Below the pieces are notes generated by a model, which was not told where the DNA came from, searched no databases, and saw only the letters and a list, made by a program, of their open reading frames with translations. A stretch of DNA of 64,000 nucleotides from positions 1 to 64,000 of the forward strand of contig NZ_PJPV01000009.1 in assembly GCF_002864045.1 (NCBI RefSeq), in the 5' to 3' direction. This stretch comes from Endozoicomonas acroporae. GTDB lineage: Bacteria > Pseudomonadota > Gammaproteobacteria > Pseudomonadales > Endozoicomonadaceae. The translations under genes were made by a program, and so were the position numbers. Positions 18,170 through 26,383 of this stretch are shown here, in pieces. Positions within the stretch are counted from its first letter, which is position 1; each line of letters starts with the position of its first letter.

Positions 18170-19342
18170 TCAAAGGTACTTTACCATTTCATAAGTCAGT
18201 ACTGCGTGGCTATTGCCGGAAAATTCCTTGGCAAATACCTGCCCGGGATCCAGCTGACCATGATGAAGCGACTTTATAAATTCTGACATACGAGCCCCTT
18301 TCGGGATAACCGGATCATCACGATGGTTCAGTGATACGATGTAAACCTTACGGTCAATCAGTTTACGCATAGGGGCTTCAGCATCCAGATTCCCACCTAC
18401 CAGCCAGCCCAGAAAATTGGCCAGTCGGGGCCGGTCTGGCATGACAACTCTTGGCGCTGTGGTAAACGAGTCATGGGACAGTAACTCGACCCTTGAATCA
18501 TCCTGCCCCCCTCTGGCTTCAAGGTGTCTGGCAAGCGAGACGGTTGCCACACCTCCGCCAAGAGAAGTGCCAGCGACGTAGACATACTCAAAATTTTCCA
18601 ATGCATATCCCAGGGCCGCAGCACCATCCTGAACAACGGTTTCATAGGTTGAGAAAGGCAGATAACCCGACAACCCATCGCTCTGGTTTAACCCCGTCCC
18701 CCTGTAGTCATAAAGAATGACCGGGCATTTTTTTTCTGACTGTATTCGTCCGGGTGCTGACCCCGGATGAAGACAACCTCTACCCAGTAGCTGTGAAAGG
18801 ACCATACCATTTGGATTGTGATAAAGAACGCATTGACTATTATTCGGGTCCCAGTCGGGGGGATAACAAATCACGCCCTGCAATATGATGCCCGAATCAT
18901 GTTTAATCGGGAGCTGCTCAAACCGAAAGCCATTGGTATTGTTTGCCTCACAGGCTTCCTTAACAATCTCACGACTTTCCTGTAAGCCTGGAAATTTCGC
19001 CAGACACGGGAACTTGTCAGGAAAAGTCTTGCCAAGCCATGGAAACACTTGCGATCGCACCAGGGCAATACCAACAACCTTGGCAACCCCCAGCCTGTTT
19101 TCAATCATCCAATGAAAAGGCGTCAGGACAACCGCAGATCTTGATAAAATTGAATAGCAGGTTCCGGGGACAGAACAAATAAGATCCTTAGCCTGGGATA
19201 AATAACTATCAGGCTCGACGGATTCAGCAGAACGAGCCCCCATGCGCGACTTTTGGTCATTATCAGGGCATGCTTCCTTCGCCCGACTCCTTAACCAGGG
19301 TGATTCATAAGCGTATCGATCAGCAATAGTTCCGTAAGTCAT
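18170..19342 (-). CDS. Alpha/beta hydrolase fold protein
   Basis: The protein is 390 aa with no signal peptide. The nucleophile elbow is GTSLGGG, with Ser260 as the likely nucleophile. The oxyanion and substrate region precedes it (VLYHNPNGMVLSQLLGRG, VILYDYRGTGLNQSDG). A late Asp in LNHRDDPVIPKG and His379 in SGNSHAVLTYE would complete the triad. The long N-terminal extension (about 140 aa) and the YDYRGTG signature resemble the CPn0927/CPn0928-type hydrolases named in Chlamydia; this is a resemblance from memory, not a search result. Substrate unknown. Confidence 0.75.
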   Translation of the reverse strand: MTYGTIADRYAYESPWLRSRAKEACPDNDQKSRMGARSAESVEPDSYLSQAKDLICSVPGTCYSILSRSAVVLTPFHWMIENRLGVAKVVGIALVRSQVFPWLGKTFPDKFPCLAKFPGLQESREIVKEACEANNTNGFRFEQLPIKHDSGIILQGVICYPPDWDPNNSQCVLYHNPNGMVLSQLLGRGCLHPGSAPGRIQSEKKCPVILYDYRGTGLNQSDGLSGYLPFSTYETVVQDGAAALGYALENFEYVYVAGTSLGGGVATVSLARHLEARGGQDDSRVELLSHDSFTTAPRVVMPDRPRLANFLGWLVGGNLDAEAPMRKLIDRKVYIVSLNHRDDPVIPKGARMSEFIKSLHHGQLDPGQVFAKEFSGNSHAVLTYEMVKYL

Positions 19343-19497
19343 AACAGCCTCTTTATTCTAATTCTGAGTATCGATTCAGAAAAATCATTGTTGCAGTTAG
19401 AAGACAGAAAAGCGGCCATGCCCTGTCAGGCCAGCTTAAATGAATATCCCGTCGCTCCCGGAAGATGAAAAGAAGATAATTCAAGGTCGAAAAGCCA

Positions 19498-20421
19498 CTA
19501 CCTTAGTAGCACTTCAAAAGCAACATCAACTGAACTTTTATTTTCCAGACGAAACTGTTTCAGTTCTTCTAACGTGTAGCCGAAATCACTACAGCCAACG
19601 GGCAGTCTGGCCGTTTGTTTACCATGATCCATAAAGATAGCAATGTGTCTAAAAGAAGAGCGTTCAAGTATTTTCGGATCAGGTTCAGCAACGTATTTCC
19701 TGAGCACTGCCACCTGTGGTGCAGGCATTGCTTCCTTGGTTCTCATTCCTTGTGCAAGAAATTGCTGAAATGTTTTCGATGGGGGAACAAGAACTCTTCC
19801 GGAAAAGGCATCAATTCGGGCTGATATAGAATCAGCCGAACCCAACCCAATACTTTTTTTACTTAACTTTCTATCTGCTGTTAACTGAACTATCGTGCAG
19901 TCAGCGCCCTCGGAATCCACCTTTCCCACTACTTTTACAATATCGTTCTTTATCAGAAAATCCAGGCATCCTTTGTTTCCTTCAAGGTCCTTGATCAGCA
20001 TCAATTTTGTTATATGTTGATCTTCATTAAAATCAGGCTCGGTATAGCTGCGTACCAGCTGAGAATAACTGGAAAATCGTATTGAGCACTGCATAAACCT
20101 TTCGCCATTTTCCAGCTTTAATCTAAGGCCGCAAGAACCATCACTATGGGTAAATTGCTTAGGTAGCACCTTGTAAGTTTTACCATCAGTAGCGCATACA
20201 TAGTCGTAGGTAGTCGGCCTGGCAGGAATACTGGCCGATCTGTCAGCGATGTTAACCGGATTTGGCGTGCTGGCTGCACCTGGCGGATCATCAGGAATAC
20301 TCATGCGGCTGAGTGAGGCTTGCAGATCCGCTACTCTGCTGTCATCACTTGACCCGGGATTGAGAGGATTTGTCTGTGGATGTACCGGAAGCTGATCAGA
20401 AGAACTCGTTATTGGATTCAT
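19498..20421 (-). CDS. Protein of unknown function
   Basis: The protein is 307 aa. I do not recognise the family. The first 70 residues are rich in Ser, Pro and Asn and look disordered (MNPITSSSDQLPVHPQTNPL). The rest looks globular with beta-rich segments, for example YDYVCATDGKTYKVLPKQF and CGLRLKLENGERFMQCSIRF. There is no signal peptide or membrane segment. A disordered N-terminus with a single globular domain is shared with the papain-like protease gene at 13101 and may mark secreted proteins; that is inference. Confidence 0.6.
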   Translation of the reverse strand: MNPITSSSDQLPVHPQTNPLNPGSSDDSRVADLQASLSRMSIPDDPPGAASTPNPVNIADRSASIPARPTTYDYVCATDGKTYKVLPKQFTHSDGSCGLRLKLENGERFMQCSIRFSSYSQLVRSYTEPDFNEDQHITKLMLIKDLEGNKGCLDFLIKNDIVKVVGKVDSEGADCTIVQLTADRKLSKKSIGLGSADSISARIDAFSGRVLVPPSKTFQQFLAQGMRTKEAMPAPQVAVLRKYVAEPDPKILERSSFRHIAIFMDHGKQTARLPVGCSDFGYTLEELKQFRLENKSSVDVAFEVLLR

Positions 20422-20534
20422 GTTAAAGCACCCATCACTAAGTTGCTGCGTGGAGCAAGTTAGTCGGGTTTCATTAAAATAAGTTCCCTCTACACGTTAT
20501 GTTCGACTTTATTCAATAAATTGATTTGGTAGTG

Positions 20535-20812
20535 TACTGGTCATCGTTTCGATGAGTTTGATGTGTACAATCTCCGCTCAGGACGAACGGAGTCAGGGTG
20601 CCATTGATAGAGAGAATCCATCAAATGCATTGAAACCGTGTACCATCTCCGTTCATCCTGAGCGTCCTTCGGCTCCGCTCAGGATGCACGGACGAAGGGT
20701 GTTTGGCACGATCTATCATAGGCCGGAGTTTGCGCCCTTCGACAGGCTCAGGACGAACGGAGTGCGGAGGCACGACACCCCATCAAACTCATTGAAACCG
20801 TGTACTACCCTC
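20535..20812. repeat. CCCTGAGCGG-family composite element
   Basis: The outer arms CATCGTTTCGATGAGTTTGA and TCAAACTCATTGAAACCGTG are inverted. Inside are several copies of family motifs (CAATCTCCGCTCAGGACGAA, CATCCTGAGCGTCCTTCGGC, CCCTTCGACAGGCTCAGGAC). Its right edge reaches the last codons of moaA. The span 20422-20534 holds nothing else. Confidence 0.85.
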
Positions 20813-21797
20813 CCATCTGGGAAAGGTTATCCGTGCCACCCGTCCAGCCCTGTTCAAGAAAATGACTGTCGTCTTTAAGCCGCAGTGAATCACGAATTCG
20901 AGCCACCAGCACTTCCTGCTGATCATCGCTTTGCAGAAGGTCTCTCAGATCAATGCCGGACTCAGCAAACAGACAAAGCTGGAGCTGCCCCAGACTGGTC
21001 ACCCTCAGTCGATTACAGTCGTTACAGAAGTCCTTGCTGTAAGGCATAATCAAGCCAACCGTACCTTCATAATCACTGTGGCAATACTCCTGGGCAGGCC
21101 CGGCATCAGCCAGACGCATTTTTCTTACCCAGCCGCGAGCCAGGAGCAGTTCCTGAATCTGTTTCCCCGGGAAGTGGTGCTTCTGGAAAAAATCCTGATT
21201 GTTCCCGGTTTGCATCAGCTCGATAAAACGAATAGAGACGGGATAATCCCGGATCCAGTCAAGAAAGGCATCAAGTTCATCATCATTAATGCCTTTCATC
21301 GCCACCGCATTCACCTTGATGGATGGCAGACCATGGTCAAATGCGTGTTGAATACCAGCCAGAATTTCCCGCAGCCGGTTGTGGCCGGTAATCAGCTCAA
21401 AGGCCCGGGGGTCAAGACTGTCGACACTGACATTGATGGCATCAATACCCGCATCCAGCCAGTCCATAACCCGCTGATCCATTTTGTAGCCGTTGGTGGT
21501 CATGGCCAGCTTCTTTATGCCGGGGATCTGCTTGATGGTTCTGACAATGTCGGAAAAGTCCTGACGTAAGGTAGGCTCCCCCCCGGTCAGACGAATTTTT
21601 TCCACACCGACCGCAGCAAAAGCCGTTACCAGACGACGTATTTCGTCAATGGTCAGTGCTTCACTGTGATGATGGTCAAGGCAGCCGTCAGGCAAACAGT
21701 AATTGCAACGAAAGTTGCACAGGTCTGTGACTGACAGTCGCAAGTAAGGGAATTTCCGTCCCTGACGGTCCTGCAGCTCTGGTAAATTAGAATGCAT
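20805..21797 (-). CDS. moaA: GTP 3',8-cyclase MoaA
   Basis: The protein is 330 aa. It is a radical SAM enzyme that converts GTP to 3',8-cH2GTP, the first step of molybdenum cofactor synthesis, together with MoaC. The N-terminal 4Fe-4S motif is DLCNFRCNYCLP (CxxxCxxC), followed by VEKIRLTGGEPTLRQDF. The C-terminal cluster motif is CNDCNRLRVTSLGQLQLCLF. The protein ends in Gly-Gly (QMGG), which MoaA needs for activity. The ATG at 21797 has an AAGGTG site. The gene is isolated from the rest of the pathway and is preceded by a structured leader. Confidence 0.96.
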   Translation of the reverse strand: MHSNLPELQDRQGRKFPYLRLSVTDLCNFRCNYCLPDGCLDHHHSEALTIDEIRRLVTAFAAVGVEKIRLTGGEPTLRQDFSDIVRTIKQIPGIKKLAMTTNGYKMDQRVMDWLDAGIDAINVSVDSLDPRAFELITGHNRLREILAGIQHAFDHGLPSIKVNAVAMKGINDDELDAFLDWIRDYPVSIRFIELMQTGNNQDFFQKHHFPGKQIQELLLARGWVRKMRLADAGPAQEYCHSDYEGTVGLIMPYSKDFCNDCNRLRVTSLGQLQLCLFAESGIDLRDLLQSDDQQEVLVARIRDSLRLKDDSHFLEQGWTGGTDNLSQMGG

Positions 21798-21890
21798 AGA
21801 ACACCTTTCCAATCGCGGGAGGCTGCAAAGTTTCTTCTACAGCCCTGGCAGCCAGTGATATGCACTCTGGCTGCGGCTTCCAGTCCATAG
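21798..21890 (-). promoter_or_regulatory. Structured moaA leader, candidate Moco RNA motif
   Basis: On the minus strand the leader contains a long hairpin (21837-21890): CTATGGACTGG pairs with CCAGGGCTGTAG with wobbles, and GCAGCCAGAGTG with CACTGGCTGC, capped by a CATAT loop. The segment between hairpin and start codon contains CAGCCTCCCGCGATTGG and the ribosome site GGAAAGG. Moco-sensing RNA elements are known upstream of moaA in gammaproteobacteria. Membership in that family is inference; no covariance search was run. Confidence 0.5.
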
Positions 21891-21895
21891 GATCA

Positions 21896-22059
21896 TAAGT
21901 AGTTAACCAAATGAAATCGTATTTTCTGACTAAGTGGGCAGTCACTCTGCGGCGTTACAACTACGGTCACATAGCTACGGCTATGCTCCCTACGTTGTGC
22001 CTTGCATAGTAACTGCCCACTTAGCCAGAAATATACGATTCCATTTGGTCAACTACTTA
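21896..22059. repeat. TAAGTAGTT palindromic element, copy D (164 bp)
   Basis: It starts TAAGTAGTTAACCAAATGAA and ends TTGGTCAACTACTTA, with the same interior as copies A and C apart from point changes. It begins five bases beyond the moaA leader hairpin, so it may displace the original moaA promoter. Confidence 0.92.
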
Positions 22060-22303
22060 CCCATTAGGTACCGAAGCTCGGCGCTCGCTTGTTAATTCAG
22101 TTTAATCACTACGTTAAACAACCTCATTTGACTTTTAAAAAAAATTCCCGGGAGATCGTTTTATCAACAGCCAAGTGAATCCTACCTGCTTATTTCTCGA
22201 AAAACCATGCTATCAGGTACTATTGTTTTACAGGATTATCAGGCAACCCTGCTGCCCATGGCCCCCTTTTGATTGATGAAATATCCGGGCTGACCCTTAT
22301 GCT

Positions 22304-22467
22304 AGGAGCCTGTCCGAGAATAGACTGCCCTACTGCGGTGGCAGCAAATTGGTCTAAAAAGTCGGAAATTTTTAGCAAATAGAACCACTATTCACTAAAA
22401 ATTTCCGACTTTTTATCCTCAATTTTCTGCCATCCTCGCTACGGGCGCTATTCTCGGACAGGCTCCT
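22304..22467. repeat. AGGAGCCTGTC palindromic element
   Basis: The ends AGGAGCCTGTCCGAGAATAG and CTATTCTCGGACAGGCTCCT are exact 20-base inverted copies. Inside, AAAAAGTCGGAAATTTTTAG and its inverse flank AATAGAACCACTATT. A related copy is at 53643-53820, and an end fragment at 27834-27861. It lies 22 bp upstream of mobB. The region 22060-22303 holds no gene. Confidence 0.9.
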
Positions 22468-22489
22468 GGCAGGTTGCAAAAAACGAAAG

Positions 22490-23041
22490 ATGTCTTCTAT
22501 GATGATACCCCCAAAGATCAGTGCCACCATCCCGGTTATTGGTATCGCCGCCTTTAGCGGTACCGGTAAAACCACGCTTATCGAGAAGCTACTGCCACTG
22601 TTAGCTGGCAAGGGACTTCGAACCGGTGTGGTCAAAGCCTCGCATCACAGGATAGAACCTGATCCACCGGAAAAAGACAGTTATCGTTTACGCCATGCCG
22701 GTGCCAGCCAACTGGTGTTGAGCATGCCTGGTCGCTCTCTTTGCTATACCGAGTACCCGAATGGATATGAACGACAGCTGCAGGAGCAACTGCAACTCCT
22801 CAATCAGGATCAGCTGGATTTAATCCTGGTGGAAGGTTTTCGTGAGGCTCCCATCGCTAAAATCGAGCTTCATCGCAGTGATTATGACAAGCCCTTCCTG
22901 TTTACTGAGGACCCCCATATCATAGCCATCGCCTGGGATGGCAATCCCGGCATCAACCTTCCTGGCCATCTGGCAGAACTGGATATCAACAGCCCCGAAC
23001 ATATTGCCAGCTTTATTGAAAACTATTGTCATGAAAAATAG
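22490..23041 (+). CDS. mobB: Molybdopterin-guanine dinucleotide biosynthesis adapter MobB
   Basis: The protein is 183 aa, a P-loop GTP-binding protein that assists MobA in forming the guanine dinucleotide cofactor. The Walker A motif is FSGTGKTTLIEKLLPLL. The MobB blocks GVVKASHHRIEPDPPEKDSY and LDLILVEGFREAPIAKIELH are clear. ATG codons at 22499 and 22502 are alternative starts; none has a strong ribosome site. It is followed by moeA after 73 bp, probably one transcript. Confidence 0.94.
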   Translation: MSSMMIPPKISATIPVIGIAAFSGTGKTTLIEKLLPLLAGKGLRTGVVKASHHRIEPDPPEKDSYRLRHAGASQLVLSMPGRSLCYTEYPNGYERQLQEQLQLLNQDQLDLILVEGFREAPIAKIELHRSDYDKPFLFTEDPHIIAIAWDGNPGINLPGHLAELDINSPEHIASFIENYCHEK

Positions 23042-23114
23042 CTTGCATCACCACCTGGCATAACAGAGAGTTAAGCACGCTATTTTTTTCCACCCGCTAT
23101 GAACGAGGGCAATC

Positions 23115-24353
23115 ATGAGCGACTGCTGTGCCACTGATGGATTAATAAGGCTGGAAGCAGCACTGGCAACCCTGATCAGCAGTGTAAAGCCAGTATCCGG
23201 AACCGAGACCGTTGCCCTGGAAGACAGCCTTGGCAGGGTACTCGCAGAGCCTCTCGTATCGCCTATCAATGTGCCCTCCCATGACAACTCGGCCATGGAT
23301 GGTTATGCCCTGGCGCTGAAGGATTTGCACAACCGTGATACTTTACCCCTGGCAGGCCAGTCCCTGGCCGGTCACCCTTTTTCCGGGGAGATTCCCGCCG
23401 GACATTGTATCCGCATTATGACCGGGGCCAGCCTTCCATCAGGTGCCGATGTGGTGGTCATGCAGGAGCAGACTGAAACCACAGAACAAGGCATTCGTTT
23501 TCTTTGGAAACCGGACCAGCCCGGTAACAATATCCGAACAGCGGGGGAAGATATTCCGGAAGGCACCCGGGTGTTTACACCGGGCCGGAGAGTTCGCCCT
23601 CAGGATATCGGGCTGCTGGCCTCGCTGGGTATTGCCAATGTCACGGTCTACCGGAAAGTCAAAGTTGCGGTGTTTTCCACAGGTGATGAATTAAAGCTGC
23701 CCGGTGAGCCATTGAAACAGGGTGATATTTACGACAGTAATCGTTTTGTTATCAAGGCCATGCTGAAAAAAATGGCCGTCGACATCATCGACCTTGGCAG
23801 AATTCCTGATGACAAAGCGGCGTTAAGAGAAGCCTTTCGGCAAGCCGATCAGGAAGCTGACGCAGTGATCAGCTCCGGAGGCGTCTCTGTCGGCGATGCG
23901 GATTACACCAAAGACATTCTTGATGAGCTGGGGGAAACCGGCTTCTGGAAACTGGCCATCAAACCGGGCAAGCCATTTGCCTTTGGACAGCTCCCGAACA
24001 GTGTCTTCTTTGGCCTGCCCGGTAACCCGGTATCGGCTACCGTCACCTTCCAGCAGCTGGCCGCGCCAGCATTACGCCACATGATGCACCAGCAACCGGA
24101 ACCAAAAGTGGAGCTTACACTGGCGACGGAAACCCCGCTCAGGAAGCGCCCGGGACGCCGGGATTTCCAGAGGGCAAAGCTGGTTTACCGGGAATCCGGT
24201 GAACTGCAGGTTATGTCAACCGGTCATCAGGGGTCTGGAGTTCTCAGTACCATGAGTCATTCTGACTGCTATATCGTACTGGCGGAAGAAGATGGTGATA
24301 AACCAGCGGGTGAGCTGGTGAATGTGCAGCTGTTTGATGACCTGCTGAAATAA
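23115..24353 (+). CDS. moeA: Molybdopterin molybdenumtransferase MoeA
   Basis: The protein is 412 aa, the normal MoeA length (about 410). MoeA inserts molybdenum into adenylated molybdopterin. Visible blocks are HDNSAMDGYALALKD, AGHCIRIMTGASLPSGADVV, the MoCF-binding stretch VFSTGDELKLPGEPLKQGDI, YDSNRF, ISSGGVSVGDADYTKD and FGLPGNPVSATVTFQQL. The ATG is preceded by GAGGG. It forms a likely mobB-moeA operon, separate from the larger Mo cluster at 40.8-46.1 kb. Confidence 0.96.
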   Translation: MSDCCATDGLIRLEAALATLISSVKPVSGTETVALEDSLGRVLAEPLVSPINVPSHDNSAMDGYALALKDLHNRDTLPLAGQSLAGHPFSGEIPAGHCIRIMTGASLPSGADVVVMQEQTETTEQGIRFLWKPDQPGNNIRTAGEDIPEGTRVFTPGRRVRPQDIGLLASLGIANVTVYRKVKVAVFSTGDELKLPGEPLKQGDIYDSNRFVIKAMLKKMAVDIIDLGRIPDDKAALREAFRQADQEADAVISSGGVSVGDADYTKDILDELGETGFWKLAIKPGKPFAFGQLPNSVFFGLPGNPVSATVTFQQLAAPALRHMMHQQPEPKVELTLATETPLRKRPGRRDFQRAKLVYRESGELQVMSTGHQGSGVLSTMSHSDCYIVLAEEDGDKPAGELVNVQLFDDLLK

Positions 24354-24441
24354 ACCAGCCACAATAGAATAGCCTGCTCGTTTATTCGCCAGGCTATTCC
24401 CATTTCTCCTCTAATTTAAACTAACGTTTATCCTTCACTCG

Positions 24442-26298
24442 ATGACCACCGATGTGGAACTTAATCTCGAATATCGGGTCAATTTTATATGCTTCCGTAA
24501 AAGAACTGGTGGAAACGTGGATAACGCCCATTTCAAGGTCCCTCTCTCCAGAGAATACTACAGACAGGCCGCCAAGGGCTGTATTCGCCAAAATCAGAGC
24601 GGTGGCCATCTTCAGCAGCAACCCAGAGAGGTCAACACAAGTCCCGGCAGGGGGGCTGGCAATATCGGGAGCCATGTACCAGCTAACCGGATGTCCGGAT
24701 ACCTTGGGTTTAGCTTACAGCCAAGCCACGCTTCTGCCTGTTACGTCAGGCAATCACTCCCCGGCCAGAGATTACCTGCCCCCGTCGTGAATACTTCACG
24801 CACATTGACCACCCATCCCGCCCATCCAAAACTACCTCCTCCGCCTGCCAGCAAAACGGATCTGCCAGCACCGGCACCAACCGAAACTCTCCATAATCAC
24901 CCGGAGGCGGAGGTTCGACAGAGTGCATTTACCGTCAGGTCGATTTATCAGCGGGTCATACCTTACAGTGACCGGTATATCCCTGACCAGCGGCTCAGAG
25001 CAGAGATTCACAGTGATTTTCTGGCCCTGGAGGGCTGGATTCTTAACCCATGGATGGACGATCAGTTATTGTTTGATGTCAGTCGGACCGGTCAACAATG
25101 GAAGCATGATGAAACACTGGTCAATTGGGCAATGAAAGAAACACTCTGGGCTGAACTTGATGATGGTCCAGTGCATCCGGTCGTCACCGCGAAAATAAAC
25201 CTTAAATCCAAGGAAGTCGGCAGGCTCAGGGAAACCAGCGATCTGCCGGATGCCGCGTTTGCACAGCTGGAAAAGTGTCGTGAATTACAGCAACTCCAAC
25301 AGCATAAAGCCGAGAATTCAGGGCGGTTCGGGAAAGATCTGAAGCTGACACCACTGGTGGGGAAAGAACTCAGGAAACTGACAGAATCCGAAAGACTGGA
25401 TAAGCTGTTGCCCCACGCTATTTTGCAGGGGTATACCAGAACTGCACAATGGTGCCTGGAAAACGGGGCAAATATCAAAACAGCGATGACAACGTTGCGC
25501 CAGCTGAAATCCCGGTCAGATCCCAATCAGCCCGGCAACATAACAGAACACCGGACCACCACAGCAACCGCCCCATCAATCAACAGTCAATCCCGGGGCA
25601 TCGGCTCGTTCAGCAACGATATCAATACAACATTGCTGGAGGTGATTGCTGAGACTCATATCGATATGGCCATTCAGGCAGACTGGCTGCTGGCCAATGG
25701 GGCAAGCCTGATATCCAAAGCCTCCGCTGCGCTGCTCAACCAGGCGCTAAATACCTCCCTTTACTGCGGGTATCTTGCCAACGCCCGATGGCTGATTGAG
25801 AAGGGAGCCAATCTGCAAGCCCAGCATCAATTTGAGCAGGCCATGAGCCATTATAATACCCGGGTAGCCCAATGGCTGATGGATAATCACCAGGCCAAAC
25901 AGAACCCCGGTAAAGCCACCTCGGCATTGCTCAGTTATTTTGATGGCTATCTTTCCCGGGAAGAAGTGGTGGAGCCCATCTACACCCACCAGCCAATAGA
26001 CTGGTTATTAGAGGTGGGAGGAGCATCCCTTGAGGAATTGCGACCACTTGCGCCACGTATCCTGGAGAGAGCACTGGAGTTCAGTGATCCCTATATCGCA
26101 GGATGGCTGTTAAAACACCAGCTCACCACCTTCAAGTCCCAACCGGAAAAGCCGCAAGAACTGCTGGATAAAGAGATCGTCAGAGCCAGGGAAAAACCGA
26201 AAGAAGACAGAAAATATATGATCGACTTTTTGCAAAAACAGGTCGATCAAGAGAGCGCTTCAGACTGTTATGAGCCCCCGAAAAAGAAAATCTCCTGA
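24442..26298 (+). CDS. Ankyrin-like repeat protein
   Basis: The protein is 618 aa from the first ATG, but the first 80 residues look poorly ordered and the start may be later (an in-frame ATG opens MSGYLGFSLQ, residue 84). A Pro-rich linker (HPKLPPPPASKTDLPAPAPT) precedes a helical region. Degenerate ankyrin-like units are visible: AILQGYTRTAQWCLENGANI, ADWLLANGASLISKASAALL and YLANARWLIEKGANLQAQ. It ends with a Lys-rich tail. No signal peptide is seen. Such proteins often act on host targets in host-associated bacteria; that role is inference. Confidence 0.7.
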   Translation: MTTDVELNLEYRVNFICFRKRTGGNVDNAHFKVPLSREYYRQAAKGCIRQNQSGGHLQQQPREVNTSPGRGAGNIGSHVPANRMSGYLGFSLQPSHASACYVRQSLPGQRLPAPVVNTSRTLTTHPAHPKLPPPPASKTDLPAPAPTETLHNHPEAEVRQSAFTVRSIYQRVIPYSDRYIPDQRLRAEIHSDFLALEGWILNPWMDDQLLFDVSRTGQQWKHDETLVNWAMKETLWAELDDGPVHPVVTAKINLKSKEVGRLRETSDLPDAAFAQLEKCRELQQLQQHKAENSGRFGKDLKLTPLVGKELRKLTESERLDKLLPHAILQGYTRTAQWCLENGANIKTAMTTLRQLKSRSDPNQPGNITEHRTTTATAPSINSQSRGIGSFSNDINTTLLEVIAETHIDMAIQADWLLANGASLISKASAALLNQALNTSLYCGYLANARWLIEKGANLQAQHQFEQAMSHYNTRVAQWLMDNHQAKQNPGKATSALLSYFDGYLSREEVVEPIYTHQPIDWLLEVGGASLEELRPLAPRILERALEFSDPYIAGWLLKHQLTTFKSQPEKPQELLDKEIVRAREKPKEDRKYMIDFLQKQVDQESASDCYEPPKKKIS

Positions 26299-26313
26299 TT
26301 GTTTGTGAAGAAG

Positions 26314-26332
26314 TTGTCATAAAACTGTAATA
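26314..26332 (+). promoter_or_regulatory. Pho box upstream of the Na/Pi cotransporter gene
   Basis: TTGTCATAAAACTGTAATA matches the E. coli Pho box (CTGTCATAWWWCTGTCAYA) at nearly every position, as two direct 7-bp half-sites four bases apart. GATACT near 26340 could be the -10 element. It predicts PhoB control of the downstream transporter under phosphate limitation. Confidence 0.75.
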
Positions 26333-26383
26333 AAGACTCGATACTTTTAGCATCAACTTTATAAGCACCGAGGTGCACTCTCT

